A stretch of 64,000 nucleotides of DNA from positions 1,001,001 to 1,065,000 of the forward strand of contig NZ_CP024848.1 of NCBI RefSeq assembly GCF_003352005.1, written 5' to 3'. Of this stretch, positions 26,766-35,761 are shown in pieces; the first letter of the stretch is position 1, and every line of letters starts with the position of its first letter. The stretch comes from Oceanobacillus zhaokaii (GTDB lineage Bacteria > Bacillota > Bacilli > Bacillales > Amphibacillaceae). Below the pieces are notes generated by a model, which did no database searches, was not told the origin of the DNA, and worked only from the letters and a program-made list of their open reading frames with translations. Made by a program: the position numbers and the translations under genes.

Positions 26766-27392
26766 GTGATTGATACGATTGAAGAGGCACTCATCGATTT
26801 AAAAAATGGAAAGCCAATTATTGTCGTTGATGATGAAGATAGAGAAAATGAGGGTGACTTTGTAGCATTGTCTGAAAAAGCTACCTCGGAAATGATAAAT
26901 TTCATGATTACACATGGAAAAGGGCTCGTCTGTGTTCCAATCGAAGCAGAACATGCAAAAAGCATCGGCCTACCGATGATGGTAGATAAAAGCACAGATC
27001 CACTCGGGACTGCTTTTACCGTGTCCATTGATCATAATGATACAACAACAGGTATAAGTGCATTGGAACGATCTAGAACGATTCAAGCGTTAGCAGATCC
27101 AGAAGCAAAAATAACAGATTTTAAACAACCTGGGCATATGTTTCCACTGATTGCGAAAGAGGGAGGAGTGTTGACTAGGCCAGGCCATACTGAGGCAGCG
27201 GTTGATTTAGCGAAATTATGCAGTGCATTTCCTTCAGGAGTCATTTGTGAAATTATTAATGAGGATGGGACAATGGCTAGATTGCCGGAATTAAAAATGA
27301 TGGCAAAGGAACTCGATTTAAAAATAATCACAATAGCCGATCTCATAGAGTATCGGCAAAAAATAGAAAACGAGACTGCTTTAAACGCATAA
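26766..27392 (+). CDS. ribB: 3,4-Dihydroxy-2-butanone 4-phosphate synthase (RibB only)
   Basis: A 208-residue enzyme making the four-carbon unit of riboflavin from ribulose 5-phosphate, Mg2+-dependent. Catalytic motifs are present: [13 protein letters not shown] at about residues 21-33, and the distal [16 protein letters not shown] with its metal-binding His. It stops after this domain. Typical Bacillus homologues are ~400-residue RibBA fusions carrying GTP cyclohydrolase II, and that half is absent here, with no fragment downstream. GTG start behind GAGGAGAG. Confidence 0.94.
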   Translation: MIDTIEEALIDLKNGKPIIVVDDEDRENEGDFVALSEKATSEMINFMITHGKGLVCVPIEAEHAKSIGLPMMVDKSTDPLGTAFTVSIDHNDTTTGISALERSRTIQALADPEAKITDFKQPGHMFPLIAKEGGVLTRPGHTEAAVDLAKLCSAFPSGVICEIINEDGTMARLPELKMMAKELDLKIITIADLIEYRQKIENETALNA

Positions 27393-27424
27393 AAAATAGA
27401 TAATGGAATAGAGGAGAATGGAAA

Positions 27425-27895
27425 ATGGGAAACGTATTTGTAGGTAATGTTGTAGGAACAGATTTAAAGGTTGGTATTGTTGTTGCTCGATTTAATGAAT
27501 TCATTACAAATAAATTATTGGACGGAGCAATCGATACACTTAAAAGGCATGGTGTAAGTGAAGAAAATATTGATACAGCATGGGTACCAGGTGCATTCGA
27601 AATTCCATTAATTGCTAAGAAGATGGCAGCAAATGTGAATTATGATGCAGTTATTACGCTCGGAACAGTCATTCGTGGATCAACACCACATTTTGATTAT
27701 GTATGTAATGAAGTCGCTAAAGGTGTTGCCAAAGTATCCACAGACACTGGCAAACCAGTCATATTCGGTGTGTTAACAACAGAGACAATTGAACAGGCAA
27801 TCGAACGCGCAGGAACGAAGGCAGGAAATAAGGGAGCAGATGCTGCTGCATCTGCAATTGAAATGGCAAATTTAGTAAAAGCATTCGAGAATTAA
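27425..27895 (+). CDS. ribH: 6,7-Dimethyl-8-ribityllumazine synthase
   Basis: A 156-residue subunit of the icosahedral lumazine synthase, which condenses the RibB product with the aminopyrimidine. Motifs are [37 protein letters not shown] (phosphate site and catalytic His) and [30 protein letters not shown] precedes the ATG. Last gene of the operon, followed by a terminator. Confidence 0.97.
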   Translation: MGNVFVGNVVGTDLKVGIVVARFNEFITNKLLDGAIDTLKRHGVSEENIDTAWVPGAFEIPLIAKKMAANVNYDAVITLGTVIRGSTPHFDYVCNEVAKGVAKVSTDTGKPVIFGVLTTETIEQAIERAGTKAGNKGADAAASAIEMANLVKAFEN

Positions 27896-27913
27896 TTTAA
27901 CATCAATGTACGT

Positions 27914-27941
27914 AAAAAAGGGCCGAATTGGCTCTTTTTTT
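27914..27941 (+). terminator. Terminator of the riboflavin operon
   Basis: AAAAAAGGGCC, 5-base loop, GGCTCTTTTTTT. Confidence 0.85.
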
Positions 27942-28087
27942 GATGTACAATGCGTTATGATATAAATAATAGATTACAATAATAACATCAGGTAAGAAAT
28001 ATTAGCTACAGCTTAAGCCTGAGTGGAATTTTAGCTGCGACTAAGCTAAACTGAAAGGTAGAGCGTTTCAAATACGGGGGAGAAAAC

Positions 28088-28270
28088 ATGAAACTATTAC
28101 TTGGACAGCTAGCAATAATTGCACTGGTATGGCTAGGAATGGCATTTTATTTTCCAGATATGAATGAAGGCAGTAAAATAATCTTTTACTTAGTGACATC
28201 GTGGATGCTATTCTTAATCGTTGGGGTAGTAAAAACATGGTTACATAACCGCAAAGAACAATCGAAATAG
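28088..28270 (+). CDS. Small two-helix membrane protein
   Basis: A 60-residue protein with hydrophobic helices at about residues 3-22 and 30-51 and a basic C-terminus (HNRKEQSK, cytoplasmic by the positive-inside rule). GGGGGAG lies 5 bases before the ATG. It precedes the ABC-F gene by 45 bases on the same strand, so they may be co-transcribed. No family recognised. Confidence 0.65.
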   Translation: MKLLLGQLAIIALVWLGMAFYFPDMNEGSKIIFYLVTSWMLFLIVGVVKTWLHNRKEQSK

Positions 28271-28315
28271 TTGTTTTATGTGTGTCTTGAATAAAGTGTG
28301 AGGAAGGAATACGTT

Positions 28316-30193
28316 ATGCTTACAATAGAGAACTTAACTAAATCGTACGGTGATAAAGTATTATTTGATGATATTACATGTACGATTTCTGAATATGAAC
28401 GAATCGGTGTGATTGGTGTTAATGGGACGGGGAAATCAACCTTTTTGAAAGTAATTGCTGGAATTGAATCAGCTGAAAAAGGTACGATTAAGCATGCAAA
28501 GGATTATCGAATTGAATATTTGGCACAGGATCCAGAACTCGATCCTGATTTGACCGTAATTGAACAGATTTATTACGGGGAATCGATAATCATGAAGACA
28601 TTACGTGCATATGAAGCGGCATTGCTCAAGCTTCAAAAGGATGCTGCGAATGAGAATGCACAGCAGCAATTACTGAAAATGCAGGAACGAATGGATAAGG
28701 AAGAAGCATGGGAAGCAAGTACGACAGCAAAAACGGTATTAACAAAATTAGGAATTACCGATTTTGATAAAAAAGTTACTGAGCTTTCTGGTGGGCAGCG
28801 GAAGCGAGTGGCGATTGCGAAGGCGCTCATTCAGCCAGCAGATTTATTAATATTAGATGAACCGACGAACCATTTGGATAATGAAACGGTTGAATGGCTG
28901 GAGAAATTCCTGCAAACATATAAAGGATCACTATTACTCGTAACCCATGACCGCTACTTCTTAAATCGGGTAACGAATCGTATTTATGAGCTTGATAAAG
29001 GGAATCTGTATGTTTATGAGGGGAACTATGAAATATTCCTTGAAAAAAAGGCTGAGCGAGAAGCATTGGAACTGAGCAGTGAACAGAAGCATGAAAATAC
29101 ACTGCGACGTGAGCTTGCATGGCTTAGACGAGGTGCCAAGGCACGGTCGACGAAACAGAAGGCAAGGATTGAGCGTGTAGAAGAAATGAAAGAAAAATCT
29201 TTCGACACGAATAAGCAAAATGTAGAATTTCAAGTAGGGTCAACAAGACTAGGAAAAAAAGTAATCGAACTTAAAAATCTTGAAAAGTCTTACGGAGATA
29301 AGATTTTGCTTCGCGATTTCAGTCATCTCGTTGTACCAGGAGACCGAATTGGGATTATTGGAGCGAATGGCTCAGGAAAGACCACATTATTAAATATGAT
29401 GGCCCAGCGGATTTCACCAGATAAAGGTGAAATTGAAATTGGTGAAACGGTGAAGATTGGCTACTACACGCAGGGTGATGAAGAACTAGATGGCAGCCAG
29501 CGGATTATCGACTATATAAAAGAAGTTGCTGAAGTCATTTATACAAAGGATGGGCAAACAATCACCGCGGAGCAAATGCTGGAGCGTTTCTTATTTAACA
29601 GATCGGAACAATATAATTATATTCGCAAGCTTTCTGGTGGTGAAAGACGTCGCCTCTATTTATTAAAAGTGTTGATGACCGAGCCGAATGTTTTATTCCT
29701 CGATGAACCGACAAATGACTTAGATACACAAACATTAAGTGTACTGGAAGAATACCTCGATCATTTTCCGGGTGTTGTAATTACAGTATCCCATGACCGG
29801 TATTTCTTAGATCGAGTCGTGGATCATCTATTTGTATTTGTTGGAAACGGTAAGGTTAACCATTACTATGGGAATTATAGTGAGTATTTGGAAGAGAAGC
29901 AGCAAAACGAAGCAATACAGGAAAAGCCTGTGAAAGTGCAAGCTCCTCAAAAGAAAACGAGAAAGAAACTTTCTTATAATGACCAGCGAGAATGGGATAA
30001 GATTGAGGACGAAATTATGGAGCTGGAAGAAAAGATAGAAGCATTACAAGCAGGTATTGTCGATGCAGGCAGTGATGCAGAAAAGGTGCAAACATTATTT
30101 GCCGAACAACAAACAGTCGAAGCGGCACTTGAAGCAAAAATGGAACGCTGGGAAGAACTATCATTGCTGATTGAAGAATTAGAGAAGAATTAA
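28316..30193 (+). CDS. yfmR: ABC-F family ATPase (Uup/YfmR type)
   Basis: A 625-residue soluble protein with two ABC cassettes and no membrane domain. First cassette: Walker A GVNGTGKST, signature LSGGQRKRV, Walker B LLILDEPTNHLD. The charged linker (about residues 230-310) is the ribosome-contacting P-site tRNA arm. Second cassette: GANGSGKTT, LSGGERRR, LFLDEPTNDLD. The C-terminal ~80 residues form a coiled coil (EDEIMELEEKIEALQ), typical of Uup and YfmR. These act on stalled ribosomes; YfmR overlaps in function with EF-P at polyproline stalls. The ATG is preferred over an upstream GTG that overlaps the ribosome site. Confidence 0.93.
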   Translation: MLTIENLTKSYGDKVLFDDITCTISEYERIGVIGVNGTGKSTFLKVIAGIESAEKGTIKHAKDYRIEYLAQDPELDPDLTVIEQIYYGESIIMKTLRAYEAALLKLQKDAANENAQQQLLKMQERMDKEEAWEASTTAKTVLTKLGITDFDKKVTELSGGQRKRVAIAKALIQPADLLILDEPTNHLDNETVEWLEKFLQTYKGSLLLVTHDRYFLNRVTNRIYELDKGNLYVYEGNYEIFLEKKAEREALELSSEQKHENTLRRELAWLRRGAKARSTKQKARIERVEEMKEKSFDTNKQNVEFQVGSTRLGKKVIELKNLEKSYGDKILLRDFSHLVVPGDRIGIIGANGSGKTTLLNMMAQRISPDKGEIEIGETVKIGYYTQGDEELDGSQRIIDYIKEVAEVIYTKDGQTITAEQMLERFLFNRSEQYNYIRKLSGGERRRLYLLKVLMTEPNVLFLDEPTNDLDTQTLSVLEEYLDHFPGVVITVSHDRYFLDRVVDHLFVFVGNGKVNHYYGNYSEYLEEKQQNEAIQEKPVKVQAPQKKTRKKLSYNDQREWDKIEDEIMELEEKIEALQAGIVDAGSDAEKVQTLFAEQQTVEAALEAKMERWEELSLLIEELEKN

Positions 30194-30200
30194 GGATAAA

Positions 30201-30238
30201 AGAAGGGCAACCCGAATTTATGGGCTGCCCTTTCTTTG
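30201..30238. terminator. Terminator between convergent genes
   Basis: AGAAGGGCAACCC / GGGCTGCCCTTTCT with an 8-base loop. Confidence 0.85.
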
Positions 30239-30245
30239 TCATCTA

Positions 30246-31964
30246 TTATTCAGCTAAACCTTTAATTGTAAGTGACTCCACAATTGCCGTTCCATTATCT
30301 AAAACATTTGCTTCAAGCGTTACTCTGTCTTCAGCTTGCATGAATACAGCAAGTGGTGCCTTCGAAGCATTTATTGTATAAATCGTTTGGTCGTCAGTTA
30401 ATAAAAATTGTATTAATTGCCCAGTTTCTTGCGTTGTAACAACTACACGATTTACTTCACCATTAATCGTTTCTAATGTGGAAGCTTCGCCTGTTGAGCC
30501 TACATTACTAGGGTCTTGAACAAGTGCAAGACGATATGCATCGAGTGCTTGACTTGCAGTATCACCAAAGACAACAAAATCAGAATCGGCTGCTTTGATA
30601 TAGGCATATTGTTTAAAGAGACCATTAGGATCTAGCACGTTGACTACCCATGTTGGATTTCCGTCGATATTATATAAGATTGGCATGGAACCCTCCCAGT
30701 TCTTCTCTGGAAATTCCTTATCAACGATTTCTCTTGCCCCTTTACTATCCATTATTCCATTGTTTTGATCCCCGTTATAGTAAACGAGTTCTCCAGTTCG
30801 GGCATTAATTAATGTGTAGCCTAGAGCTGAATCAATATTTTCCTTAGGTGAGGACATATCGGTAAAATAATGCATTTGTCCATCATTATCAAATATTGGT
30901 GTTACATTACTTTCAGTTCCGGATTCGTTAGGAATTTTTACATCCTTCTTACCGAAGATGGAATTCAACCAACCGTGAACAAACTTCCCAAAGTACTCAT
31001 TTTCATCAGATGCCATTTCCGAGCTAATAGACCCATCAACGAATTCAGGTGCTTCTGTCGTATCGTAAAGGGATACATCGCTTGTTACAGGATCGACAAC
31101 TGCAACATTCAGCTTCGACATATCTGGTTTATTTGTTAAGCCGATTGGTTTATAAAGTGTTTGCACATACCATGGCTTGCCATCTTCATCAACTTCTATT
31201 TGTGCTTCACCACTTTGAATATAATTTGGATATGCACTATAAATCACTCGCTTAATATTGTGATTGAAAAAGCTTGAATTGGTATAACGCATCTTGCTTT
31301 CAACAAACTGTGGCTGTGCATTTATATCTGTTGCAGAAATTGTGAAGTATCCTTCTGTTTCTTTCCCGCGGAAATAACGCCAGAAATCAGTAAACTCAAC
31401 AGGTGCAATGAAGACTACATCCTCTCCAATTTTCTGGACCTGAAGCTTTCCTAAATCATAGAATTGCGTGTTTGGTACAACACTCATTGATTTTTGTACT
31501 TTATTACGAGCTGACTCCGGCGAAACAACAATCGGTGTCGCGCTTTTATCGAGCGGCTTAGCTTCAGGTACTTCATTCTTTGCGATAGAATCATACGTAT
31601 CATTTAATGCAAAGATTCCAAGTACGAAAAATGTTGGTATTGCCAAAATTGCCACAATAACAATGACGGCCGTTACCGAGTCAAATTGTCTGCTCTCCTT
31701 AGTAAATGGCTGTGTCATTGTAATGCCATATAGAGACAGCATTCCAACAAATCCAATGATAAGGTTAGCAATCGTGATATTTGGTATCGTAACTGCCGGC
31801 ATTGCAAAGTAAACAATGACTGCCTCTACAATAAATAAGATAATAAATACAATCCCAATGCCTTTTAATGTTGTTGCTCGATCTTTATTTTTAATTACAA
31901 AATACAATGCTACAACAAAGAATAAGATAAATGAGAGCAAAGTAGTTGTTAAAATTCCGATCAT
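30246..31964 (-). CDS. Membrane-anchored protein with large extracytoplasmic domain
   Basis: A 572-residue protein. Four hydrophobic helices occupy about residues 5-125 (MIGILTTTLLSFILFF, IGIVFIILFIVEAVIVYF, LIIGFVGMLSLYGI, VTAVIVIVAILAIPTFFVL). About 440 mostly polar residues follow, presumably outside the membrane. The soluble part contains paired blocks such as GYTLINARTGELVYY and VVDPVTSDVSLYD, which look like PepSY-like strands. I do not recognise a characterised homologue. GGAGATGAATTT precedes the ATG. Monocistronic. Confidence 0.75.
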   Translation of the reverse strand: MIGILTTTLLSFILFFVVALYFVIKNKDRATTLKGIGIVFIILFIVEAVIVYFAMPAVTIPNITIANLIIGFVGMLSLYGITMTQPFTKESRQFDSVTAVIVIVAILAIPTFFVLGIFALNDTYDSIAKNEVPEAKPLDKSATPIVVSPESARNKVQKSMSVVPNTQFYDLGKLQVQKIGEDVVFIAPVEFTDFWRYFRGKETEGYFTISATDINAQPQFVESKMRYTNSSFFNHNIKRVIYSAYPNYIQSGEAQIEVDEDGKPWYVQTLYKPIGLTNKPDMSKLNVAVVDPVTSDVSLYDTTEAPEFVDGSISSEMASDENEYFGKFVHGWLNSIFGKKDVKIPNESGTESNVTPIFDNDGQMHYFTDMSSPKENIDSALGYTLINARTGELVYYNGDQNNGIMDSKGAREIVDKEFPEKNWEGSMPILYNIDGNPTWVVNVLDPNGLFKQYAYIKAADSDFVVFGDTASQALDAYRLALVQDPSNVGSTGEASTLETINGEVNRVVVTTQETGQLIQFLLTDDQTIYTINASKAPLAVFMQAEDRVTLEANVLDNGTAIVESLTIKGLAE

Positions 31965-32040
31965 AAATTCATCTCCAATCTTTTTTACATAGTAGTCTTA
32001 CGGTTTAATAACAAAAAGGTTTCAAAATCGCAGACACTTC

Positions 32041-32234
32041 TTGAAATAAAGCTCAAATACGTGATAAAATGATAAAATCAGTGTGTGGTGATATTGGTAT
32101 TATTTTTTAATAACGCTTGTTGCGAACCCAGTTGTTAGTAAACTGCTGCCGAAATTTGTTAAACCAACAGATGGATTTAATGCTAGAGTATTGTTCAATA
32201 AAGCCGACTGATTCTATTAAAAATCAGTCGGCTT
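32041..32234 (+). other. Short promoter-terminator unit without a clear gene
   Basis: TTGAAA (32041) and GATAAA (32063) are 16 bp apart, and a perfect stem AAAGCCGACTGATT / AATCAGTCGGCTTT ends the unit at 32199-32234. The ~130 bases between could be a small RNA. A frame at 32110-32160 reads ITLVANPVVSKLLPKFV, which looks coding but has no start; it may be a gene remnant. Confidence 0.35.
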
Positions 32235-32389
32235 TCTAATGACTTTGATTATTTTGGTAGTTATCTATTCTGTTTAACTAAGATGTATGCTTCATTATCT
32301 TTTAAACATTTTCTAACTGGTTATCTTTTGTGATATCAAATAGTTTTCCGTGTTTTTCGTAGTTGGTAATATAAGAGATTCGGTTGTCT

Positions 32390-32704
32390 TTATGAAAATA
32401 CAACTTTTGGTTTATGTTCCTTAGCTTCTTCCGGTGTCATATCGGCATATGCCATGATGATAATTTTATCATTTACACTGACACAACGAGTAGCAGCGCC
32501 ATTTAAACAAATCAAGCCACTTCCACGTTCCCCTGCAATGGTATAAGTCTCCAAACGCTGACTATTGTTGATATCTACAATCTGTACTTTTTCATATTCT
32601 AAAATACCTGCAGCATTCAGTAAATCTTCATCAATGATAATACTACCCACGTAATCCAGTTCGGCTTGTACAACCGTGGCGCGATGAATTTTACTTTTTA
32701 ACAT
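32390..32704 (-). CDS. panD: Aspartate 1-decarboxylase PanD, C-terminus frameshifted
   Basis: Pyruvoyl enzyme making beta-alanine for pantothenate. The proenzyme self-cleaves in [13 protein letters not shown] (Gly-Ser near residue 20), and [12 protein letters not shown] closes the active site. The frame ends after 104 residues at KPKVVFS. One base is surplus in the T4 run at about 32393-32399. Skipping it restores 30 further residues with the family pattern NRISYITNYEKHGKL, ending at 32302. So this is a real frameshift or a sequencing error. The catalytic core is intact. The ATG has no ribosome site close by; AGGAG is about 25 bases upstream. Confidence 0.88.
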   Translation of the reverse strand: MLKSKIHRATVVQAELDYVGSIIIDEDLLNAAGILEYEKVQIVDINNSQRLETYTIAGERGSGLICLNGAATRCVSVNDKIIIMAYADMTPEEAKEHKPKVVFS

Positions 32705-32870
32705 CTGTATTCTGGATCTGTTGTTAAACTCCTTTCTAAAATTAGTTTTACGATCAAGTGAAGCCTCATTCAGTGTGGATTTTACTTCTTCCCTAATGGT
32801 TAGTTGAACAGAATCAGGAACTTAAGGGCTATAATATCCCTGACGGCTAAAGGTGGGATATTGAATCCCA

Positions 32871-33713
32871 TTAATGCGCGATAAAATTATCAATCAGTCT
32901 TGTTTTTCCAATATACACAGCTATTGCAATCAATGTCTGTGGTTTAATTCTCGTGGTTTGTTTCATTGTCAGACCATCAACTGCTTTTACATATTCAATC
33001 TTAGCCATTGGTTCTGCTTCAATATTGGCTTTCATGGCAGCAATCAGTTTTTTAGCATCTGTTTCTCCTTCTTTTACTTTGTTTTCTCCCATGAAAATGG
33101 TTTTACTTAATATTAGTGCTGCTTTTCTTTCTATAGCAGAAAGGTAAGTATTCCGGGAGCTTTTTGCCAATCCGTCTTCTTCACGGACAATTGGACAACC
33201 GATGACTTCAATATTCATATTTAAATCTTTTACCATTTGTTTGATAACAGCCAGTTGTTGTGCATCTTTCTGTCCAAAATAAGCGTGATCAGGTTGGATA
33301 ATATTAAACATCTTGTTGACAACCGTACAAACGCCGCGAAAATGACCGGGACGATTTAAGCCGCAAAGTTCCTCAGTTAAAACAGACATATCAACATAAG
33401 TAAAGAAGTCTTTAGGATACATTTCTTCTGGAGCAGGATGGAATATCAAATCTGCTCCAAGACTTTCACAAACGTTACGATCTTTTTCTAAGTCATTTGG
33501 ATAGCTGTCATAATCCTCTGTTGGTCCAAACTGCATGGGATTTATGAAAATACTAACAACCACTTTACTATTTTCTTGTCTTGCAGCGGTAATGAGGCTT
33601 CCGTGTCCCTCATGCAAATATCCCATCGTTGGTACGAAACCAAGGGTCTGTCCTTCAATTTTCCACTGTTTTACAATGTGTTTTACTTCTTTGATAGTAG
33701 ATACAATCTGCAT
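32871..33713 (-). CDS. panC: Pantothenate synthetase PanC
   Basis: A 280-residue ATP-dependent ligase joining pantoate and beta-alanine via pantoyl adenylate. Motifs are GFVPTMGYLHEGHGSLI (nucleotide-binding HxGH), FINPMQFGPTEDYDSYP, GLNRPGHFRGVCTVV, YFGQKDAQQ and the KMSKS-like SSRNTYLS. Third gene of the panG-panB-panC-panD order; the ribosome site AGGAG is 11 bases upstream. The 160 bases between it and panD contain no gene. Confidence 0.96.
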   Translation of the reverse strand: MQIVSTIKEVKHIVKQWKIEGQTLGFVPTMGYLHEGHGSLITAARQENSKVVVSIFINPMQFGPTEDYDSYPNDLEKDRNVCESLGADLIFHPAPEEMYPKDFFTYVDMSVLTEELCGLNRPGHFRGVCTVVNKMFNIIQPDHAYFGQKDAQQLAVIKQMVKDLNMNIEVIGCPIVREEDGLAKSSRNTYLSAIERKAALILSKTIFMGENKVKEGETDAKKLIAAMKANIEAEPMAKIEYVKAVDGLTMKQTTRIKPQTLIAIAVYIGKTRLIDNFIAH

Positions 33714-33744
33714 TTTTTAATTAGCTCCTTTAATCTTTCTCACT

Positions 33745-34572
33745 TTAGTACAATTTATCAATGATATCATCTGAAATGGTATAGGTATGCTCCTTAGCAG
33801 GAAACGAACCTTCTTTTACTTCAGTAATATAATCCTGAAATGCTTGTTTCATGATGTCACCTACATTTGCAAATTGTTTTACAAACTTTGGTGTAAAATC
33901 AGAGTAGATTGCCAACATATCTTGATATACTAACACTTGACCGTCACAACCCGCACCAGCGCCAATTCCGATTGTCGGAATGTTTATTTCTTTGGAAACT
34001 AGTTCTGCTAGTTTTGCAGGCACACCTTCTAAAACAACTATAAATGCTCCTGCTGCCTCTACTGCCTTGGCATCCACCATTAACTGTCGCGCAGCTTCTT
34101 CGGTTTTTCCTTGCACCTTAAATCCGCCAAAAGCATTTACAGACTGTGGTGTTAGACCGATATGTGCACAAACTGGAATAGATGCTTCTACAATGGCTTT
34201 GATCTGTGGACAAACTTTTGCACCGCCCTCTAATTTCACCCCATTTGCTCGTCCTTCTTTAATTAATCTTCCAGCATTTAATACAGCGTCATAGATGGAG
34301 GTTTGATAGGACATAAATGGTAAATCAGCTAGAACAAAAGCCTTGCTTGCTCCTCTGCTAACAGCTTTTGTGTGATGAATCATGTCATCCATCGTCACTG
34401 GTAATGTATCTTCATATCCAAGGATGACCTGTCCAAGTGAATCCCCGATTAATAGCATATTAATTTCAGCTTCATCCATTAACTTTGCCATCGAATAATC
34501 ATAGCAAGTGAGCATCGTAATTTTATCGCCTTCGTTTTTTTGTTTCTGTAATGATGTCACGGTGTTTTTCAT
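33745..34572 (-). CDS. panB: Ketopantoate hydroxymethyltransferase PanB
   Basis: A 275-residue (beta/alpha)8 enzyme that adds a hydroxymethyl group from methylene-tetrahydrofolate to 2-oxoisovalerate. Motifs are [25 protein letters not shown] (Mg2+ site), [29 protein letters not shown], the catalytic Glu in VVLEGVP and [15 protein letters not shown]. Its ATG overlaps the panG stop (ATGA), showing translational coupling. Confidence 0.96.
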   Translation of the reverse strand: MKNTVTSLQKQKNEGDKITMLTCYDYSMAKLMDEAEINMLLIGDSLGQVILGYEDTLPVTMDDMIHHTKAVSRGASKAFVLADLPFMSYQTSIYDAVLNAGRLIKEGRANGVKLEGGAKVCPQIKAIVEASIPVCAHIGLTPQSVNAFGGFKVQGKTEEAARQLMVDAKAVEAAGAFIVVLEGVPAKLAELVSKEINIPTIGIGAGAGCDGQVLVYQDMLAIYSDFTPKFVKQFANVGDIMKQAFQDYITEVKEGSFPAKEHTYTISDDIIDKLY

Positions 34573-35411
34573 TCTTTTATAACCCCCTTGATTTCTTCAT
34601 AGTTCCTGTCTTTATGTTTCGCTTCTGCTACTTTTATAACCTGTCTGGATAGAACTTTATAAACTTCCCTTTCCGGCGGGTTTAATACCCGCAAATGATT
34701 TAAAATTGTCAAATGATCATTTCGCTCAATTGGTCCTGTAAGCGCATCCTTTAGTCCATATGAAAGTATATTTTCTGTATTTCCTTGAATTAGCGGTGTC
34801 AGTGCCTTATGGGCTTGGTCTCGTGTAAAGCCACAATCAATCAGCATTTTCTCACCAAGAGAAATGAGCCCTACATACAGATTACTGACCATAGTTGCGG
34901 ATGCATGGTACTGGACTTTTTCCTCTGCTTGAATAACTACTACCTGATTTCCAACACTTTCAAATAGACGAGACAGTTGGTATAGATATTTCTCATGCCC
35001 TTCCATTGTAAAAAAGGATTTTGCTAGCTTCTTGTATGAATTATATTTATCATTAATTGCAAAGAGAGGATGGATCGAATAACCGTATGCATCGTAACGG
35101 CTGATATCTGAAAACACTGTCGAACTTAAAGAGCCACTGAAATGGCTAATTATCTTATTTTCAATTGGAAGCACTTTCAATTTTTCCCATACCTCTTTTA
35201 TAATCCCGTCTGGCACTGTTAAAAATATTGCATCACTATCTTCCACTAGATATCTGACTTTTTCATATGTTCTTGTGTTCGTAAATTCCGCAGCTTCTAT
35301 CGATGACTTTAAAGTTTTGCTGTAATACCCTGTTACACTCACCTTGTGCTCGGTTAAATACTTTCCAAGGGATACCCCTACTTTTCCTGCCCCAATAAAG
35401 CCAATCTTCAT
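34569..35411 (-). CDS. panG: PanG-type ketopantoate reductase (Rossmann/DUF2520 protein)
   Basis: A 280-residue protein with an N-terminal Rossmann domain ([18 protein letters not shown]) and a C-terminal helical DUF2520 domain containing [17 protein letters not shown] and [10 protein letters not shown]. This family includes PanG, a ketopantoate reductase found in Francisella and some Firmicutes in place of PanE. First in an operon with panB, panC and panD, it supplies the only missing step from 2-oxoisovalerate to pantothenate. The ATG is 6 bases from GGAGG; a 14-codon upstream extension has no support. Activity is inferred from family and context. Confidence 0.85.
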   Translation of the reverse strand: MKIGFIGAGKVGVSLGKYLTEHKVSVTGYYSKTLKSSIEAAEFTNTRTYEKVRYLVEDSDAIFLTVPDGIIKEVWEKLKVLPIENKIISHFSGSLSSTVFSDISRYDAYGYSIHPLFAINDKYNSYKKLAKSFFTMEGHEKYLYQLSRLFESVGNQVVVIQAEEKVQYHASATMVSNLYVGLISLGEKMLIDCGFTRDQAHKALTPLIQGNTENILSYGLKDALTGPIERNDHLTILNHLRVLNPPEREVYKVLSRQVIKVAEAKHKDRNYEEIKGVIKE

Positions 35412-35761
35412 ATACATCCTCCAATAGTATAAATATGCCTTTAAGCGCTTCAAAATAGTCTTTCCTTGCTAGGACCCGTTATCAATAATACTTTATAACA
35501 GAAAGATGAAAAATGAAACTTTTTTCATTCGATATTCGGTATAGAAATAAGGTTATTCATGAATAGGAAAAAGAAGGATGGGCGTTAGGACAAATTTTAC
35601 ACAAGAATACATAAATAAATAAATAATTTCCTTAATCCAACACTTTAGTGCAGAAATTTAAAGACTTCGAGAATAAGATATCTCGAAGCCTTTAAACTGT
35701 TAAAATACTTGTACTATCCTCTGTGATTTAGTATTTCACCTCACATTTTGTTCCGGATCAA
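35412..35761. other. Intergenic stretch between panG and the symporter gene
   Basis: Contains the pan operon promoter region. A palindromic AAGCGCTT at about 35443-35450 is a short cre-like core with poor flanks. It also contains a symmetrical terminator stem TTTAAAGACTTCGAGA / TCTCGAAGCCTTTAAA (35657-35696), which probably ends no gene on the plus strand but could insulate the two operons. No ORF of note. Confidence 0.5.

Noticed and set aside
35443..35452. cre site at the pan operon
   Set aside because: Only the AAGCGCTT core fits; the outer TG/CA positions are wrongly spaced.
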